15,405 bases of DNA from an uncultured Prevotellaceae bacterium (GCA_947306845.1 CAMZHP010000046.1:1-15405); one strand, 5' to 3'; positions 7,801 to 15,192 are shown, counted from the stretch's first letter. Numbers and translations are program-made. The notes: a model not told the origin generated them from the letters alone.

Positions 7801-10800
7801 CGGGCTGTTTTTGGGCGAAATGCCCGATGCACTCGTGGAAGAACTTGAAAGGAGCATCACCGGTTGCCGTCTGCCGCAGATGCGAAAGTTCTTCTTCCTG
7901 ACTTTCACTGACGATGGAAAGGCTGCGCACACGGCAGTCTGGCTGCTGCATCATCCGTTCGGCAACAGCCACGATGCTTTCTGCCAACGAAGTCGCAAGC
8001 CACTCGGAATAGACCGCGTCGTCATATTGCACGACAACACCCCGGGTCTCTATCTTGATGTTGATCTTGAACTTCGGCACATTGAGTTCCAGCAACTCCT
8101 GTCCGATGGTCTCGCCGCCAACCTTGTATTCCGAGAGCACACCCACCTGATAGGCATAGGCGATGGCGGGACGGAACCCGAAGTCGGTGGCAATACGTGC
8201 AAACGGATAATTCTCATGGCGCAGCGTCTCGTCAAAAGCATCGCTGACCTTCTGAAGGAACTCGCCGACGGTGACATCATCAATGCTCATGCCCAAGGCC
8301 AAGGTATTGACAAACATACCCACCGTATCGGCTATCTTCAGGTTGGAGCGGCCACTGCTGACGGTGCACAGATATACGTCACGGTTGTTGGTGTGACGGG
8401 AGACGACATATGCCGTGGCAGCCAGGAACAGATGGGCGGGTGTGATCTCCTGCTGGCGGCAGAAGGCGGTGGCTTTGTCGTAGTCGGGTTGGCACACCAC
8501 CTCTCCTATTAGTCCCTGGCGCTCGCTCTTGGGCAGGTCTGCGGGTATCTCGCTGGCTCCCTCGCAGGTCTGCAACTTCTCTGCGAAGAATTGCTGGGCA
8601 GCCTTGAATTCATCGCTGCCCTCTGCCTTTTGCTGGTCACTGACGAAGTCGAGATAGGTATAGCCCTCTTTCTCCACAGGATTTCCTTCGAGAGCCACAT
8701 TGATCTGTCGGATGAGCAAGTCGGCTGACCCACCATCGAAGACGAGATGGTGGACATCGATGAGCAAGTGTACCGTCGAAGGTGTTCTCACCACCTCGAA
8801 GCGGCAGAGAGGAGCCTTTTGCAGATTGAAGGGGCGCACAAAATCGTTCTTGTACGTCATCAACTGCTCATCGCTCATCACCGTCACAGGAACCTCAATG
8901 GCCACACTGTCATCAGTGGTCTGGATGATGGCATCACCCTCTGTGGAGAAGTGCACACTCAGTTCAGGATGGCAGTCTACCACAGATCTTACGGCATCAG
9001 CCAACTGTCCGGCATCGGTCTGTGGCGGATATGTGAGCAGATACGGGATATTGTAGATGGTCGATGTGGGGTTCTTGAGGCACTCGAAATAGACTCCTGT
9101 CTGGGCATACGACAGCGGTGCGGATGTCAGAGCTTTCTTCTCTGTCACCTCCTGGCTGACTGCATTGGAGGCATTGCCTGCCATCATCGCCGTCAGGATC
9201 TCATTCTCAATGGTCTGCAACGTTCCCGTCTTGACCAAAGTTTTCGGTTCAAGAGTCACCCCGAAGCGCTTGTTCACCTGCACGGCCAACCGGATGGCGG
9301 AGATAGAGGTCAGGCCTGCATAGCCAAGTACGGTCGTCACACCGAAATCCTTGTTGTTCACGATTCCGGCTATCATCTCGTGCAAGGTCTCTTCCAGCAC
9401 GTTCATGGGCACATTGGTCTCCTCCACGGCAGCGGCTTTCTTCTCAGGTTTCGGCAGAGCACGCTTGTTCACCTTCTGGTTTTGGTTGAGCGGGATGGTG
9501 TCTATCTGCATCGTCACGGCGGGCACCATGTAGGGTGGCTTCTGCTCCAGGATAAAGTTGTTGAGCGCCTCGATATCAATCTGCTGGTCGCTCACGATAT
9601 AGGCAGCGATATACTTTCCCCCACCCTCTTCATCGAAGGCCTGCACGGTGGCATCCTTGATGCCAGGGAACTCTCGGATGATGCCTTCCACCTCTTTCAG
9701 TTCGATGCGGAAGCCACGTATTTTCACCTGTCCGTCCCTGCGGCCCACAAACTGTATGTTGCCGTCGGGCAGATAGCGCACGATGTCTCCTGTGCGGTAA
9801 ATCCTTGCGTATTTACTATCCTCACTGAAGGGATTGGGGATGAACACCTCGGCCGTCTTCTCGGGTCGGTTGAGGTAACCCCTGCCCACCTGCGGACCAG
9901 CTGCCCACAATTCACCGGCGGCTCCCACTGGCAGGCGATGACCCTGCGGATCCACGATATACAGCCTCAGGTTATTGAGCGGCTGACCGATTGGTATCTC
10001 CTTCATCTTGCTTTCCACCAAGAATTGGGTGATGTAGATGGTGCACTCTGTCGGACCATATACATTGTAGAACCGATATCCTTGCGGTGGGGTGAGTGAG
10101 GCCAGTTTCTCGCCACCGGTGGACAACTGTATCAGTGAGTGGTTGTCGATGCTGGTGGCAAACTGATACCCCACCTGCGTTGTCATGAATGAATGGGTGA
10201 TGCCGTTTGCCTCGAAGTAGTCATTCAGGGCAATAAGGTCGAGACGCAGTTCCTCGGGGATGATAAAGACCGTGGCGCCACAGGTCAGGGCGGGATACAT
10301 GTCCATCATGCAGGCATCGAAGCCATAACTGGCGTATGCTGCCACGTTGTGCTCCGGCTTCAGGCCATAGGCAAAATGATACCACTTGCAGAAGGCGACG
10401 AGATTGCTGTGCATCAACTGGCAACCCTTGGGCACACCTGTGGAACCCGAGGTATAAAGAAGGATGAACAGTTGGCTGGGCACGATGTCCACTGCCGGGG
10501 CTGCGGCTGCGGGAAGTCCCAGGATATCGCCCGTCAGCAGCACGTCACCCTGATACTCATCGACAAGGTCGCGCAGCGCAGCATCGGCTATCAGCATCTT
10601 CGCGCTGGCGTCCTGCATCATGAAGTTGAGCCGCTCCTTCGGATAACTGGGATCGAGGGGCTGATAGGCGCAACCGGCCTTCAGCACGCCGAGCGAGGCA
10701 ATGGGCATCCACTCGCAGCGGGGGATGAGCACCGACACCACGTCCTCAGCGCCCAATCCCTTTTGGGAGATAAAGGCTGCGATGCGGTTGCTGATTTCAT

Positions 10801-12193
10801 CGACCTCGGCATAGGTGAATTGCTTATCTTTATAAACTACCGCAATATTCTGGGGAGTGGCACTCACCTGCTGCTCGAAAAGGGAGACGATGGTCTGCGA
10901 TGTGTCGTATTCCACATCTGAGGGATTGAAGGAGTCGAGCAGTTGGGTCTGCTCCGTGGTGGCGATGCACACCTCGGCGAGTTTCTCCTGTGAGAGGAAT
11001 CCTTCCACCACTGCCTCGTAACTCTCCAGGAACTGGGCTATCAGGGCTTCAGAATATTCATTGGCACTGTATTCAGCCTTCACCTGATAATGACCGTCGA
11101 GGATAAACGTCTTCAGATACAACGACGCGTCGAGAGTGCTGTTGCCGATGCGCACCGCCTTCATGGGCATACCTCCCATCTCCTCCTGGGAGAACAGCAT
11201 GCCGTGCCATGCAAACATCGAGTTGGTCTGCAATTTGAGGTCCTCCATCACATCGCTGTAGGAATAGATGTCGTGCTCACGGCATCCGCTCATCTGCTCC
11301 TGACCGGCTTGCAGGAAATCCATCACCGTAGTGTCGGCAGTGAACTTGGCATAGACGGGCAGGGTTTTGACAAACATACCCACCGTATGCGCCATCCGCT
11401 TGTCGGAACGGCCGTTGTAAACCGTGCAGAAGAGTGACTCCTGCTCATTGTTGTATTTCGCCAACAGGAAGGCATACGCCGATGTGAAAAGAGTGCTCTT
11501 GAAGATGCCATGTTCCTTGCAGAAGGTTTCTACCCTCGCCATGTCGGTGTGGAGCGTGCGCAACAGGCTTCCCTCGCTGTGGGTGGGATTCTCCAGATCG
11601 GGAATCAGTTGGGTGAATGTGTCACCACAGTCGAAATGTGCGGCATACCATTTTTTGGCCTCCTCGAAAGCGGGCGACTGGCGCTTCTCCACCTCGTCGG
11701 CGGCAGTTTCGGCCAAAGTCAGTTCCTCCTGGGCAATGGCCTCATGGCCATAGGCCTTGTTGATGTCTTCGAGCATGAGGCTCATCGATGTGCCGTCGAC
11801 AATGATGTGGTGATAATCAATGAACAGGTAGTAATGGCTGTCATCACGCAGCAGACGGATATGGAAAAGTCGGTCGCCATAGATATTGAAGGGCACGACG
11901 AGTTCGGTCTTCTTCTGCTCGATGTCATCCACGTCCTCCACCTCCAAAGTCCAGGTTTCCTGATCCATATCGATGGTCTGGACAGGCTCTCCGTCTTCAT
12001 TGAGTTCAATACGTGTGAAGAGAGTGGGATGTGCCTTCACCGCGGTCTCGACGGCTTGTCGCAATCGCTCTCCGTCAAGACTTCTGTCCAAGATATACAG
12101 ATAGGGCAGATTATAGCATATCTCGCCCTGATGACCCACACATTCTGCGTAGAGGCCATATTGCGATTTCGACAATGGCGCCGTCGTTTTCAT
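4886..12193 (-). CDS. Two-module nonribosomal peptide synthetase, C-A-T-C-A-T-R
   Basis: This 2435-residue multienzyme should assemble a peptide from two amino acids and release it reductively. Domains, by motif: C1 ~1-420 with HHIIVDG at 128-134; A1 ~430-910 with YTSGSTGVPKG at 580-590 and Asp626 for the amino group of the substrate; T1 with an unusual core GLTSIS, phosphopantetheine Ser963; C2 ~1020-1430 with HHLVFDG at 1148-1154; A2 ~1450-1945 with YTSGSTGRPKG at 1608-1618 and Asp1658; T2 with FFELGGTSL, Ser1994; and a terminal NAD(P)H-dependent thioester reductase with TGATGYLG at 2075-2082 and Tyr2233/Lys2237. There is no thioesterase or epimerase. An N-terminal C domain in front of the first module suggests a starter acyl or other cap, so an N-acylated dipeptide aldehyde or alcohol is the likely product (inference). 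The frame extends to 12217, but the ATG at 12193 has an AGGAGG 9 bases upstream. No phosphopantetheinyl transferase is in the window. Confidence 0.95.
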   Translation of the reverse strand: MKTTAPLSKSQYGLYAECVGHQGEICYNLPYLYILDRSLDGERLRQAVETAVKAHPTLFTRIELNEDGEPVQTIDMDQETWTLEVEDVDDIEQKKTELVVPFNIYGDRLFHIRLLRDDSHYYLFIDYHHIIVDGTSMSLMLEDINKAYGHEAIAQEELTLAETAADEVEKRQSPAFEEAKKWYAAHFDCGDTFTQLIPDLENPTHSEGSLLRTLHTDMARVETFCKEHGIFKSTLFTSAYAFLLAKYNNEQESLFCTVYNGRSDKRMAHTVGMFVKTLPVYAKFTADTTVMDFLQAGQEQMSGCREHDIYSYSDVMEDLKLQTNSMFAWHGMLFSQEEMGGMPMKAVRIGNSTLDASLYLKTFILDGHYQVKAEYSANEYSEALIAQFLESYEAVVEGFLSQEKLAEVCIATTEQTQLLDSFNPSDVEYDTSQTIVSLFEQQVSATPQNIAVVYKDKQFTYAEVDEISNRIAAFISQKGLGAEDVVSVLIPRCEWMPIASLGVLKAGCAYQPLDPSYPKERLNFMMQDASAKMLIADAALRDLVDEYQGDVLLTGDILGLPAAAAPAVDIVPSQLFILLYTSGSTGVPKGCQLMHSNLVAFCKWYHFAYGLKPEHNVAAYASYGFDACMMDMYPALTCGATVFIIPEELRLDLIALNDYFEANGITHSFMTTQVGYQFATSIDNHSLIQLSTGGEKLASLTPPQGYRFYNVYGPTECTIYITQFLVESKMKEIPIGQPLNNLRLYIVDPQGHRLPVGAAGELWAAGPQVGRGYLNRPEKTAEVFIPNPFSEDSKYARIYRTGDIVRYLPDGNIQFVGRRDGQVKIRGFRIELKEVEGIIREFPGIKDATVQAFDEEGGGKYIAAYIVSDQQIDIEALNNFILEQKPPYMVPAVTMQIDTIPLNQNQKVNKRALPKPEKKAAAVEETNVPMNVLEETLHEMIAGIVNNKDFGVTTVLGYAGLTSISAIRLAVQVNKRFGVTLEPKTLVKTGTLQTIENEILTAMMAGNASNAVSQEVTEKKALTSAPLSYAQTGVYFECLKNPTSTIYNIPYLLTYPPQTDAGQLADAVRSVVDCHPELSVHFSTEGDAIIQTTDDSVAIEVPVTVMSDEQLMTYKNDFVRPFNLQKAPLCRFEVVRTPSTVHLLIDVHHLVFDGGSADLLIRQINVALEGNPVEKEGYTYLDFVSDQQKAEGSDEFKAAQQFFAEKLQTCEGASEIPADLPKSERQGLIGEVVCQPDYDKATAFCRQQEITPAHLFLAATAYVVSRHTNNRDVYLCTVSSGRSNLKIADTVGMFVNTLALGMSIDDVTVGEFLQKVSDAFDETLRHENYPFARIATDFGFRPAIAYAYQVGVLSEYKVGGETIGQELLELNVPKFKINIKIETRGVVVQYDDAVYSEWLATSLAESIVAVAERMMQQPDCRVRSLSIVSESQEEELSHLRQTATGDAPFKFFHECIGHFAQKQPDHEALVAIDAKYTYREMDEATDRIALGLRSRGVRERDRVALLLPRTSRLILSLFGVLKSGAAYIPCDPEYPADRVKLILEDSEARYIITTADRMDSVPAGKAIDVEELLHVEDEKLKNETTPDQSSIFNFHSSITPDDLAYLIYTSGSTGRPKGVMLRHEGICNYLYGHPANVFANGVLTDADRVLSVTTISFDAALQDIGMAYFNGKTLIVATEEQANNPLDLARLIKEQHINMVSGTPSRWQTWLTSEDFCEAISNVRICRAGGEKFSDQLLAQMRKVTKARIFNCYGPTEITVASNNKELTHAELVTVGKPQLNVKEFIVDADGNELPVGVVGELYIGGRGVARGYNNLDEMTRERFVEYHGERIYKSGDYAKWLPDGDVVILGRTDHQIKLRGLRIELGEIENVMLKVEGMKKVVILIRKLNDKEHLCAYYTAEREIAPDALKAEISKSLTQYMVPTAYLQLKEMPMTPNGKTDVKALPEPQLAISSAYEAPANDTERTFCDIFADILQMDKVGATDNFFELGGTSLVVTRVIIEADKAGLHVAYGDVFAHPTPRQLARLITGESADESTDEVAGYDYTAINNLLQRNTLAVFRKGERQSLGNVLLTGATGYLGIHILRELIDSDAENIYCLVRGKTQEKAESRLRTLLFYYFANSFKELFGQRLHVVMGDVTNDLVSLCSDSIPVSLNTVFNCAAIVKHFSEGTEIEDVNIGGARRCVELCVSTGAKLIHVSTASTRGLWAGEIKDEVFTEQRLYMGQYLGNKYIYSKFMAERLILDAVALHGLSAKIMRVGNLAARSTDGEFQANFSTNSFMGRIKVYNMLGCCPYGMRNKQVEFSPINEVSRAIVLLATTPKECCVFHPYNIHGQFLGDVLTGLATVSEGIRFVEQEEFAEVMEQAKEDPQKAKQMSSLLAYQDMAHGQKTADVKRDNDYTTQVLYRLGFAWSPTSWDYVERMLTAIGGFGFFE
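7401..7468 (-). repeat. AT-rich inverted heptamer repeat inserted in the A2 coding region
   Basis: Arms at 7404-7427 and 7445-7468 are about 80% complementary and built of degenerate ATTGAAG heptamers, separated by 17 bases. The tract is far richer in A and T than the surrounding NRPS code and resembles the intergenic array at 4849-4876. It encodes a low-complexity stretch (about residues 1576-1598, including KLKNETT and SIFNFHSS) just before the A3 motif of A2, in frame. Confidence 0.75.
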
Positions 12194-12197
12194 AGCC

Positions 12198-12506
12198 TTA
12201 TACCTCCTCGAATTCAAACAAATTGATGAAACCTGTCAATTTGAACACTGTCTTGATGTCGTCGTTCATGTTACGCATGATGACCTTGCTTCCTCCTGCC
12301 TTGGCACCTTTGAGGATGCTGATGAGGATACGCAGTCCGCTCGATGCGATATACTCCAGATTGGTGCAGTCGATGACGATGTCACGACCGTTGCTTGTGT
12401 AAAGTGGCTGCAAGGTTTTCTCCACCTCCACTGCTGCTGCAGTGTCAAGTTCACCTTCCAATGTCACCAGATACTTGTCTTCCAATTCTTGAATAGTTGT
12501 TTTCAT
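12198..12506 (-). CDS. STAS-domain anti-sigma factor antagonist-like protein
   Basis: This 102-residue protein is a stand-alone STAS domain like RsbV and SpoIIAA. In partner switching such proteins are phosphorylated on one serine by an RsbW-type kinase and reactivated by a PP2C phosphatase; the unphosphorylated form binds the kinase and frees its target. The conserved segment IDCTNLEYIASSGLRIL spans residues 45-61, and Ser55 or Ser56 is the predicted phosphorylation site. The Asp that precedes this serine in RsbV (DS[ST]G) is Ala here. The gene follows the phosphatase/kinase gene by 161 repeat-rich bases and precedes the NRPS by 4 bases, so it lies between its presumed regulator and a biosynthetic enzyme. 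Its downstream partner is unknown. Confidence 0.92.
   Translation of the reverse strand: MKTTIQELEDKYLVTLEGELDTAAAVEVEKTLQPLYTSNGRDIVIDCTNLEYIASSGLRILISILKGAKAGGSKVIMRNMNDDIKTVFKLTGFINLFEFEEV
12203..12208 (-). promoter_or_regulatory. Strong Shine-Dalgarno sequence of the NRPS gene
   Basis: On the minus strand AGGAGG lies 9 bases before the ATG at 12193, inside the last codons of the STAS gene. It fixes the NRPS start and suggests translation initiates efficiently or is coupled to the STAS gene, whose stop codon is 4 bases before the ATG. Most Bacteroidetes genes lack such a motif. Confidence 0.8.
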
Positions 12507-12541
12507 TTTCGTATTGTTTTTTTGATGATTGATTTTTATTT

Positions 12542-12570
12542 TTTAGGAGTTTAGGAGTTTAGGAGTTTAG
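12542..12570 (+). repeat. Octamer tandem repeat TTTAGGAG
   Basis: Three and a half tandem copies of TTTAGGAG lie in the spacer between the phosphatase and STAS genes. On the minus strand this reads CTCCTAAA, complementary to a Shine-Dalgarno-like word, and it is about 35-65 bases upstream of the STAS start codon. Confidence 0.85.
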
Positions 12571-12601
12571 ACATTACACTTGTATAATCGAAGCATTTGG
12601 C

Positions 12602-12667
12602 TTAACTTCTTAACTACTTAACTACTTAACTTCTTTAACTACTTAACTTCCTTATCTACTTATCTAC
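12602..12667 (+). repeat. Octamer tandem repeat TAACTACT abutting the phosphatase stop codon
   Basis: About eight degenerate copies of TAACTACT, TAACTTCT or TATCTACT run directly up to the stop codon of the phosphatase gene at 12668. The same unit occurs at 3444-3470. There is no intrinsic terminator in the 161-base spacer 12507-12667 and no clear promoter, so read-through into the STAS gene is expected. Confidence 0.85.
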
Positions 12668-14866
12668 TTAACTCAATTTCTTTTTCATTGTGAGAATGTT
12701 CTTGCCGCCGATGCGCTCATAGTTGAGGGAGTCCATCAGTTCGCGGACAAGGAGGATGCCCAGACCGCCGATCGGACGGTCTTCTGCCGAGAGGGTGGTA
12801 TCGGCCTTGGCTGCCTCAGTGGGGTCAAATGCCATGCCGGAGTCGGTGATGGTCAGTTTCAGGTACTTGCTGTTGGACATTGCCTTGAGGGTGACGTCTC
12901 CCACTGTGCCAGAGGGATAGGCATAGTCCATCACATTGACCACAGCCTCTTCCACAGCCAACCGTATGCTGCGTGTCATCGAGGCATCCAGTCCAAGCGT
13001 TTCCGCCACCGACTTGAGGAAGGCATGGAGGTCCTTCAACTGACTGACATCATTCTTCATGGTCAGTTCTCCATGCACCGTGTAGTCGTTTGTCACCGGC
13101 GAATACCTGAGTACAAGCATCGTCAGGTCATCACTCTGCTCTTCCTCGCCGACAAACTGCCTTACATGCCCTGTCATGGAATGGATGATATTCTCAGGCT
13201 GGTCATGGCCCACCTGCTTCAGAACTGACGTGATGCGCTGCATGCCAAACTGTTGATGGTCGGTGTTTCTCGCTTCTGTCAGTCCGTCTGTATATAGGAA
13301 GAGAGTGTCATCCTTGTTGATGATGGTTTCCTGCATCTCATACTTGAAGTCATCAAACAATCCCACGGGCAGGTTGGCTATCACAGGCAACTGCGACACG
13401 CCAGTACCATTCAACAACACAGGAGCGTCATGCCCGGCGTTGCAGTAGCGCAGGCGTCCCGTCGGAAGGTCGAGCACACCGATGAAAAGCGTGGCAAACA
13501 TATTGGTCTTGTTGTTGTGGCAAGCCGTCTCGTTGATGGTTTTCATGATGTGTGCGGGATTGCTCTCGTGTGATGAGACTGCGCGGAAGAGTGCCTGTGT
13601 CATCGCCATGATCAGTGCCGACGGGATGCCTTTCCCACTCACGTCGCCGATACAGAAGAACAGTTTCTCATCGCGGATGAAATAATTGTACAGGTCGCCG
13701 CCCACTTCCCTCGCCGGCTTCAGGGTGGCACTAATGGTGATGTCCGGACGTTCCGCCACTTTCTCATCCTGCATCAGCATGGCACTCTGGATGCCTGTCG
13801 CAATCCGCAGTTCGTTACCGATGCGCTGCTTCTCTTCCTTGGCAAGGGAGAGTTTGCGCTCATTGAGCATGAAGCGGCTGAGGATATACCCAAGTATGCC
13901 AAAAGCCATCAGCATCAAGACAAGCATGTTGATGCGCATCCAATGCAACTTCTCATACACCTCATCATCATAGCACACCACAGCCATCTGCCAATGGGGC
14001 AGGCCCTTCATGTTGGCATAAAAGACACTTGCACGGTCACCCTTGTCATCCTTGAAACGAATCACCTTGCTGATGCCGCTCTGGCTCTCGCTGCGGCTCA
14101 CGGTACTGTCGTTGATGATCCTGACCACTTTGTCCACGTCCTTTGTCTTCACATGCTCTGAGAGAGGACGGGATATCAGTTGGCCAGACTCCGTCAGCAA
14201 CAGGATAAACGATGAGGGATAAATATGGCGATAGTCAAGCGTGTCGTCCAACCATTCGAGAGAAATGTCGATGCCTCCTACAGCAGCCAAACGTCCCTGA
14301 CTGTCATGCAGGGGATAGGTATAGGTGGTCAATTGCTTGACCACACCGTTATCCTCATATTCATAAGGGTCACTCCAAAATGGTTTTTCCTCCTTCAGCA
14401 TCCTAATAAACGTCGGATTGGTGGGATAATCGACCCCCTTTTTCTCTGCCAGATTCCTGATATGAATGCTATCATTGTCCTTATAAGCATAAGGTTCAAA
14501 AAGCCTGCCTTTCTCTGGATAATAGTTGGGCATAAAGGCCAGGAAACAACCCGTCACCTTCGGGTTGGCCATGATAGTCCTCTTGGCGGCAACATACATC
14601 GAGTCAGCATGGCTGATATTGCGCTCCATATCCCAAAGGTGTTCCTTCAGCGTGTTCTCCATCACGTTGAGCATTCCTTTGATAATGATGGATTTCATTC
14701 TCAGTTCACTCTCAGCACGTTTGCTCAACTGTGCTTCCATCATATTGTGCGAATAGTAATATTGCACGGCGGAAATCAATTCGAGAAGCAGGGCAGCCAC
14801 CACAATGATGACCAACCCTTTATGGTTGCTCACATAACTTCTGACCTTATTGAAGAAATCATTCAT
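12668..14866 (-). CDS. Membrane sensor PP2C (SpoIIE-type) phosphatase fused to RsbW-like ATPase domain
   Basis: This 732-residue protein has a transmembrane helix at ~17-36, a ~275-residue extracytoplasmic region with a Cache-like sensor pattern (YAYKDND, PFWSDPYEYEDN, AAVGGIDISLEWL), a second helix at ~312-332, and two cytoplasmic enzyme domains. The SpoIIE/RsbU-type phosphatase (~375-590) has all four metal-binding aspartates: GGD (391), GDVSGKG (408), YTDG (527) and SDD (579/580). The C-terminal GHKL ATPase (~600-732) has the N box EEAVVN (639-644), DSGMAFDP (675-682) and GGLGILL (700-706), as in RsbW. Two opposing activities toward a STAS protein, dephosphorylation and phosphorylation, are thus in one chain, and the STAS gene follows. 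The frame is open up to an ATG at 14956, but the promoter at 14913-14943 lies inside that extension, and a GGGAG precedes the ATG at 14866, which I therefore use. Confidence 0.93.
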   Translation of the reverse strand: MNDFFNKVRSYVSNHKGLVIIVVAALLLELISAVQYYYSHNMMEAQLSKRAESELRMKSIIIKGMLNVMENTLKEHLWDMERNISHADSMYVAAKRTIMANPKVTGCFLAFMPNYYPEKGRLFEPYAYKDNDSIHIRNLAEKKGVDYPTNPTFIRMLKEEKPFWSDPYEYEDNGVVKQLTTYTYPLHDSQGRLAAVGGIDISLEWLDDTLDYRHIYPSSFILLLTESGQLISRPLSEHVKTKDVDKVVRIINDSTVSRSESQSGISKVIRFKDDKGDRASVFYANMKGLPHWQMAVVCYDDEVYEKLHWMRINMLVLMLMAFGILGYILSRFMLNERKLSLAKEEKQRIGNELRIATGIQSAMLMQDEKVAERPDITISATLKPAREVGGDLYNYFIRDEKLFFCIGDVSGKGIPSALIMAMTQALFRAVSSHESNPAHIMKTINETACHNNKTNMFATLFIGVLDLPTGRLRYCNAGHDAPVLLNGTGVSQLPVIANLPVGLFDDFKYEMQETIINKDDTLFLYTDGLTEARNTDHQQFGMQRITSVLKQVGHDQPENIIHSMTGHVRQFVGEEEQSDDLTMLVLRYSPVTNDYTVHGELTMKNDVSQLKDLHAFLKSVAETLGLDASMTRSIRLAVEEAVVNVMDYAYPSGTVGDVTLKAMSNSKYLKLTITDSGMAFDPTEAAKADTTLSAEDRPIGGLGILLVRELMDSLNYERIGGKNILTMKKKLS

Positions 14867-14912
14867 GTTCTCCCTTTTGTTTTCTAATGTAATTAAGTCA
14901 GATACTATTCTG

Positions 14913-14943
14913 CAAAGATAGTGTAAATCAGATGCAATGCAAA
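14913..14943 (-). promoter_or_regulatory. Promoter of the phosphatase-STAS-NRPS-MATE operon
   Basis: On the minus strand TTTG (14940-14943) is 19 bases before TATCTTTG (14913-14920), a perfect match to the Bacteroidetes consensus. Transcription would start near 14905, giving a leader of about 40 bases to the ATG at 14866. It is the only clear promoter seen for the whole minus-strand operon down to 3498. Confidence 0.85.
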
Positions 14944-14959
14944 ACAAATATCTCATTTT

Positions 14960-15113
14960 TTTGCGGCAGACGAACCTGCCTTTTTCTCACAGTACAAAAT
15001 TACTATTTTACGACGGCCCTTGAATCATTCGTTGTGATTTCTCTCAAAGGTGTTTGCGACAGACAACAAAATTTGCGACAAATAAGGAAGGCAGGCTTCC
15101 CATCTGTCGCAAA
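14960..15113. repeat. Repeated TTTGCGACA motifs and imperfect inverted repeat, possible operator
   Basis: TTTGCGACAGA occurs at 15053-15063 and, as a perfect 11-base inverted copy, at 15103-15113; TTTGCGACA recurs at 15072-15080, and TTTGCGGCAGA (one mismatch) is at 14960-14970. In addition 14960-14983 and 15089-15113 are imperfect inverted copies sharing GGCAGG-TTC and TCTGYCGCAAA. A small perfect palindrome GGAAG-GCAGG-CTTCC lies at 15086-15100. The group sits between two divergent promoters. Confidence 0.7.
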
Positions 15114-15192
15114 TGGACATGTCATGAAGACGGAAACAATCAAATTTGGAGGCGACTATGTCTTTTTTCCGGCGCAAAAATATAAATTTCAT

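Noticed and set aside
12194..12217. Eight-residue upstream extension of the NRPS start
   Set aside because: It overlaps the STAS gene and the Shine-Dalgarno sequence, which points to the ATG at 12193.
12542..12667. Possible CRISPR-like array
   Set aside because: Units are 8 bases, contiguous and without unique spacers, and no cas genes are present; these are simple tandem repeats.
14867..14956. N-terminal extension of the phosphatase to the ATG at 14956
   Set aside because: The promoter -33/-7 elements are inside this segment, so it would not be transcribed from that promoter, and the ATG at 14866 has a GGGAG upstream and starts directly before a membrane helix.
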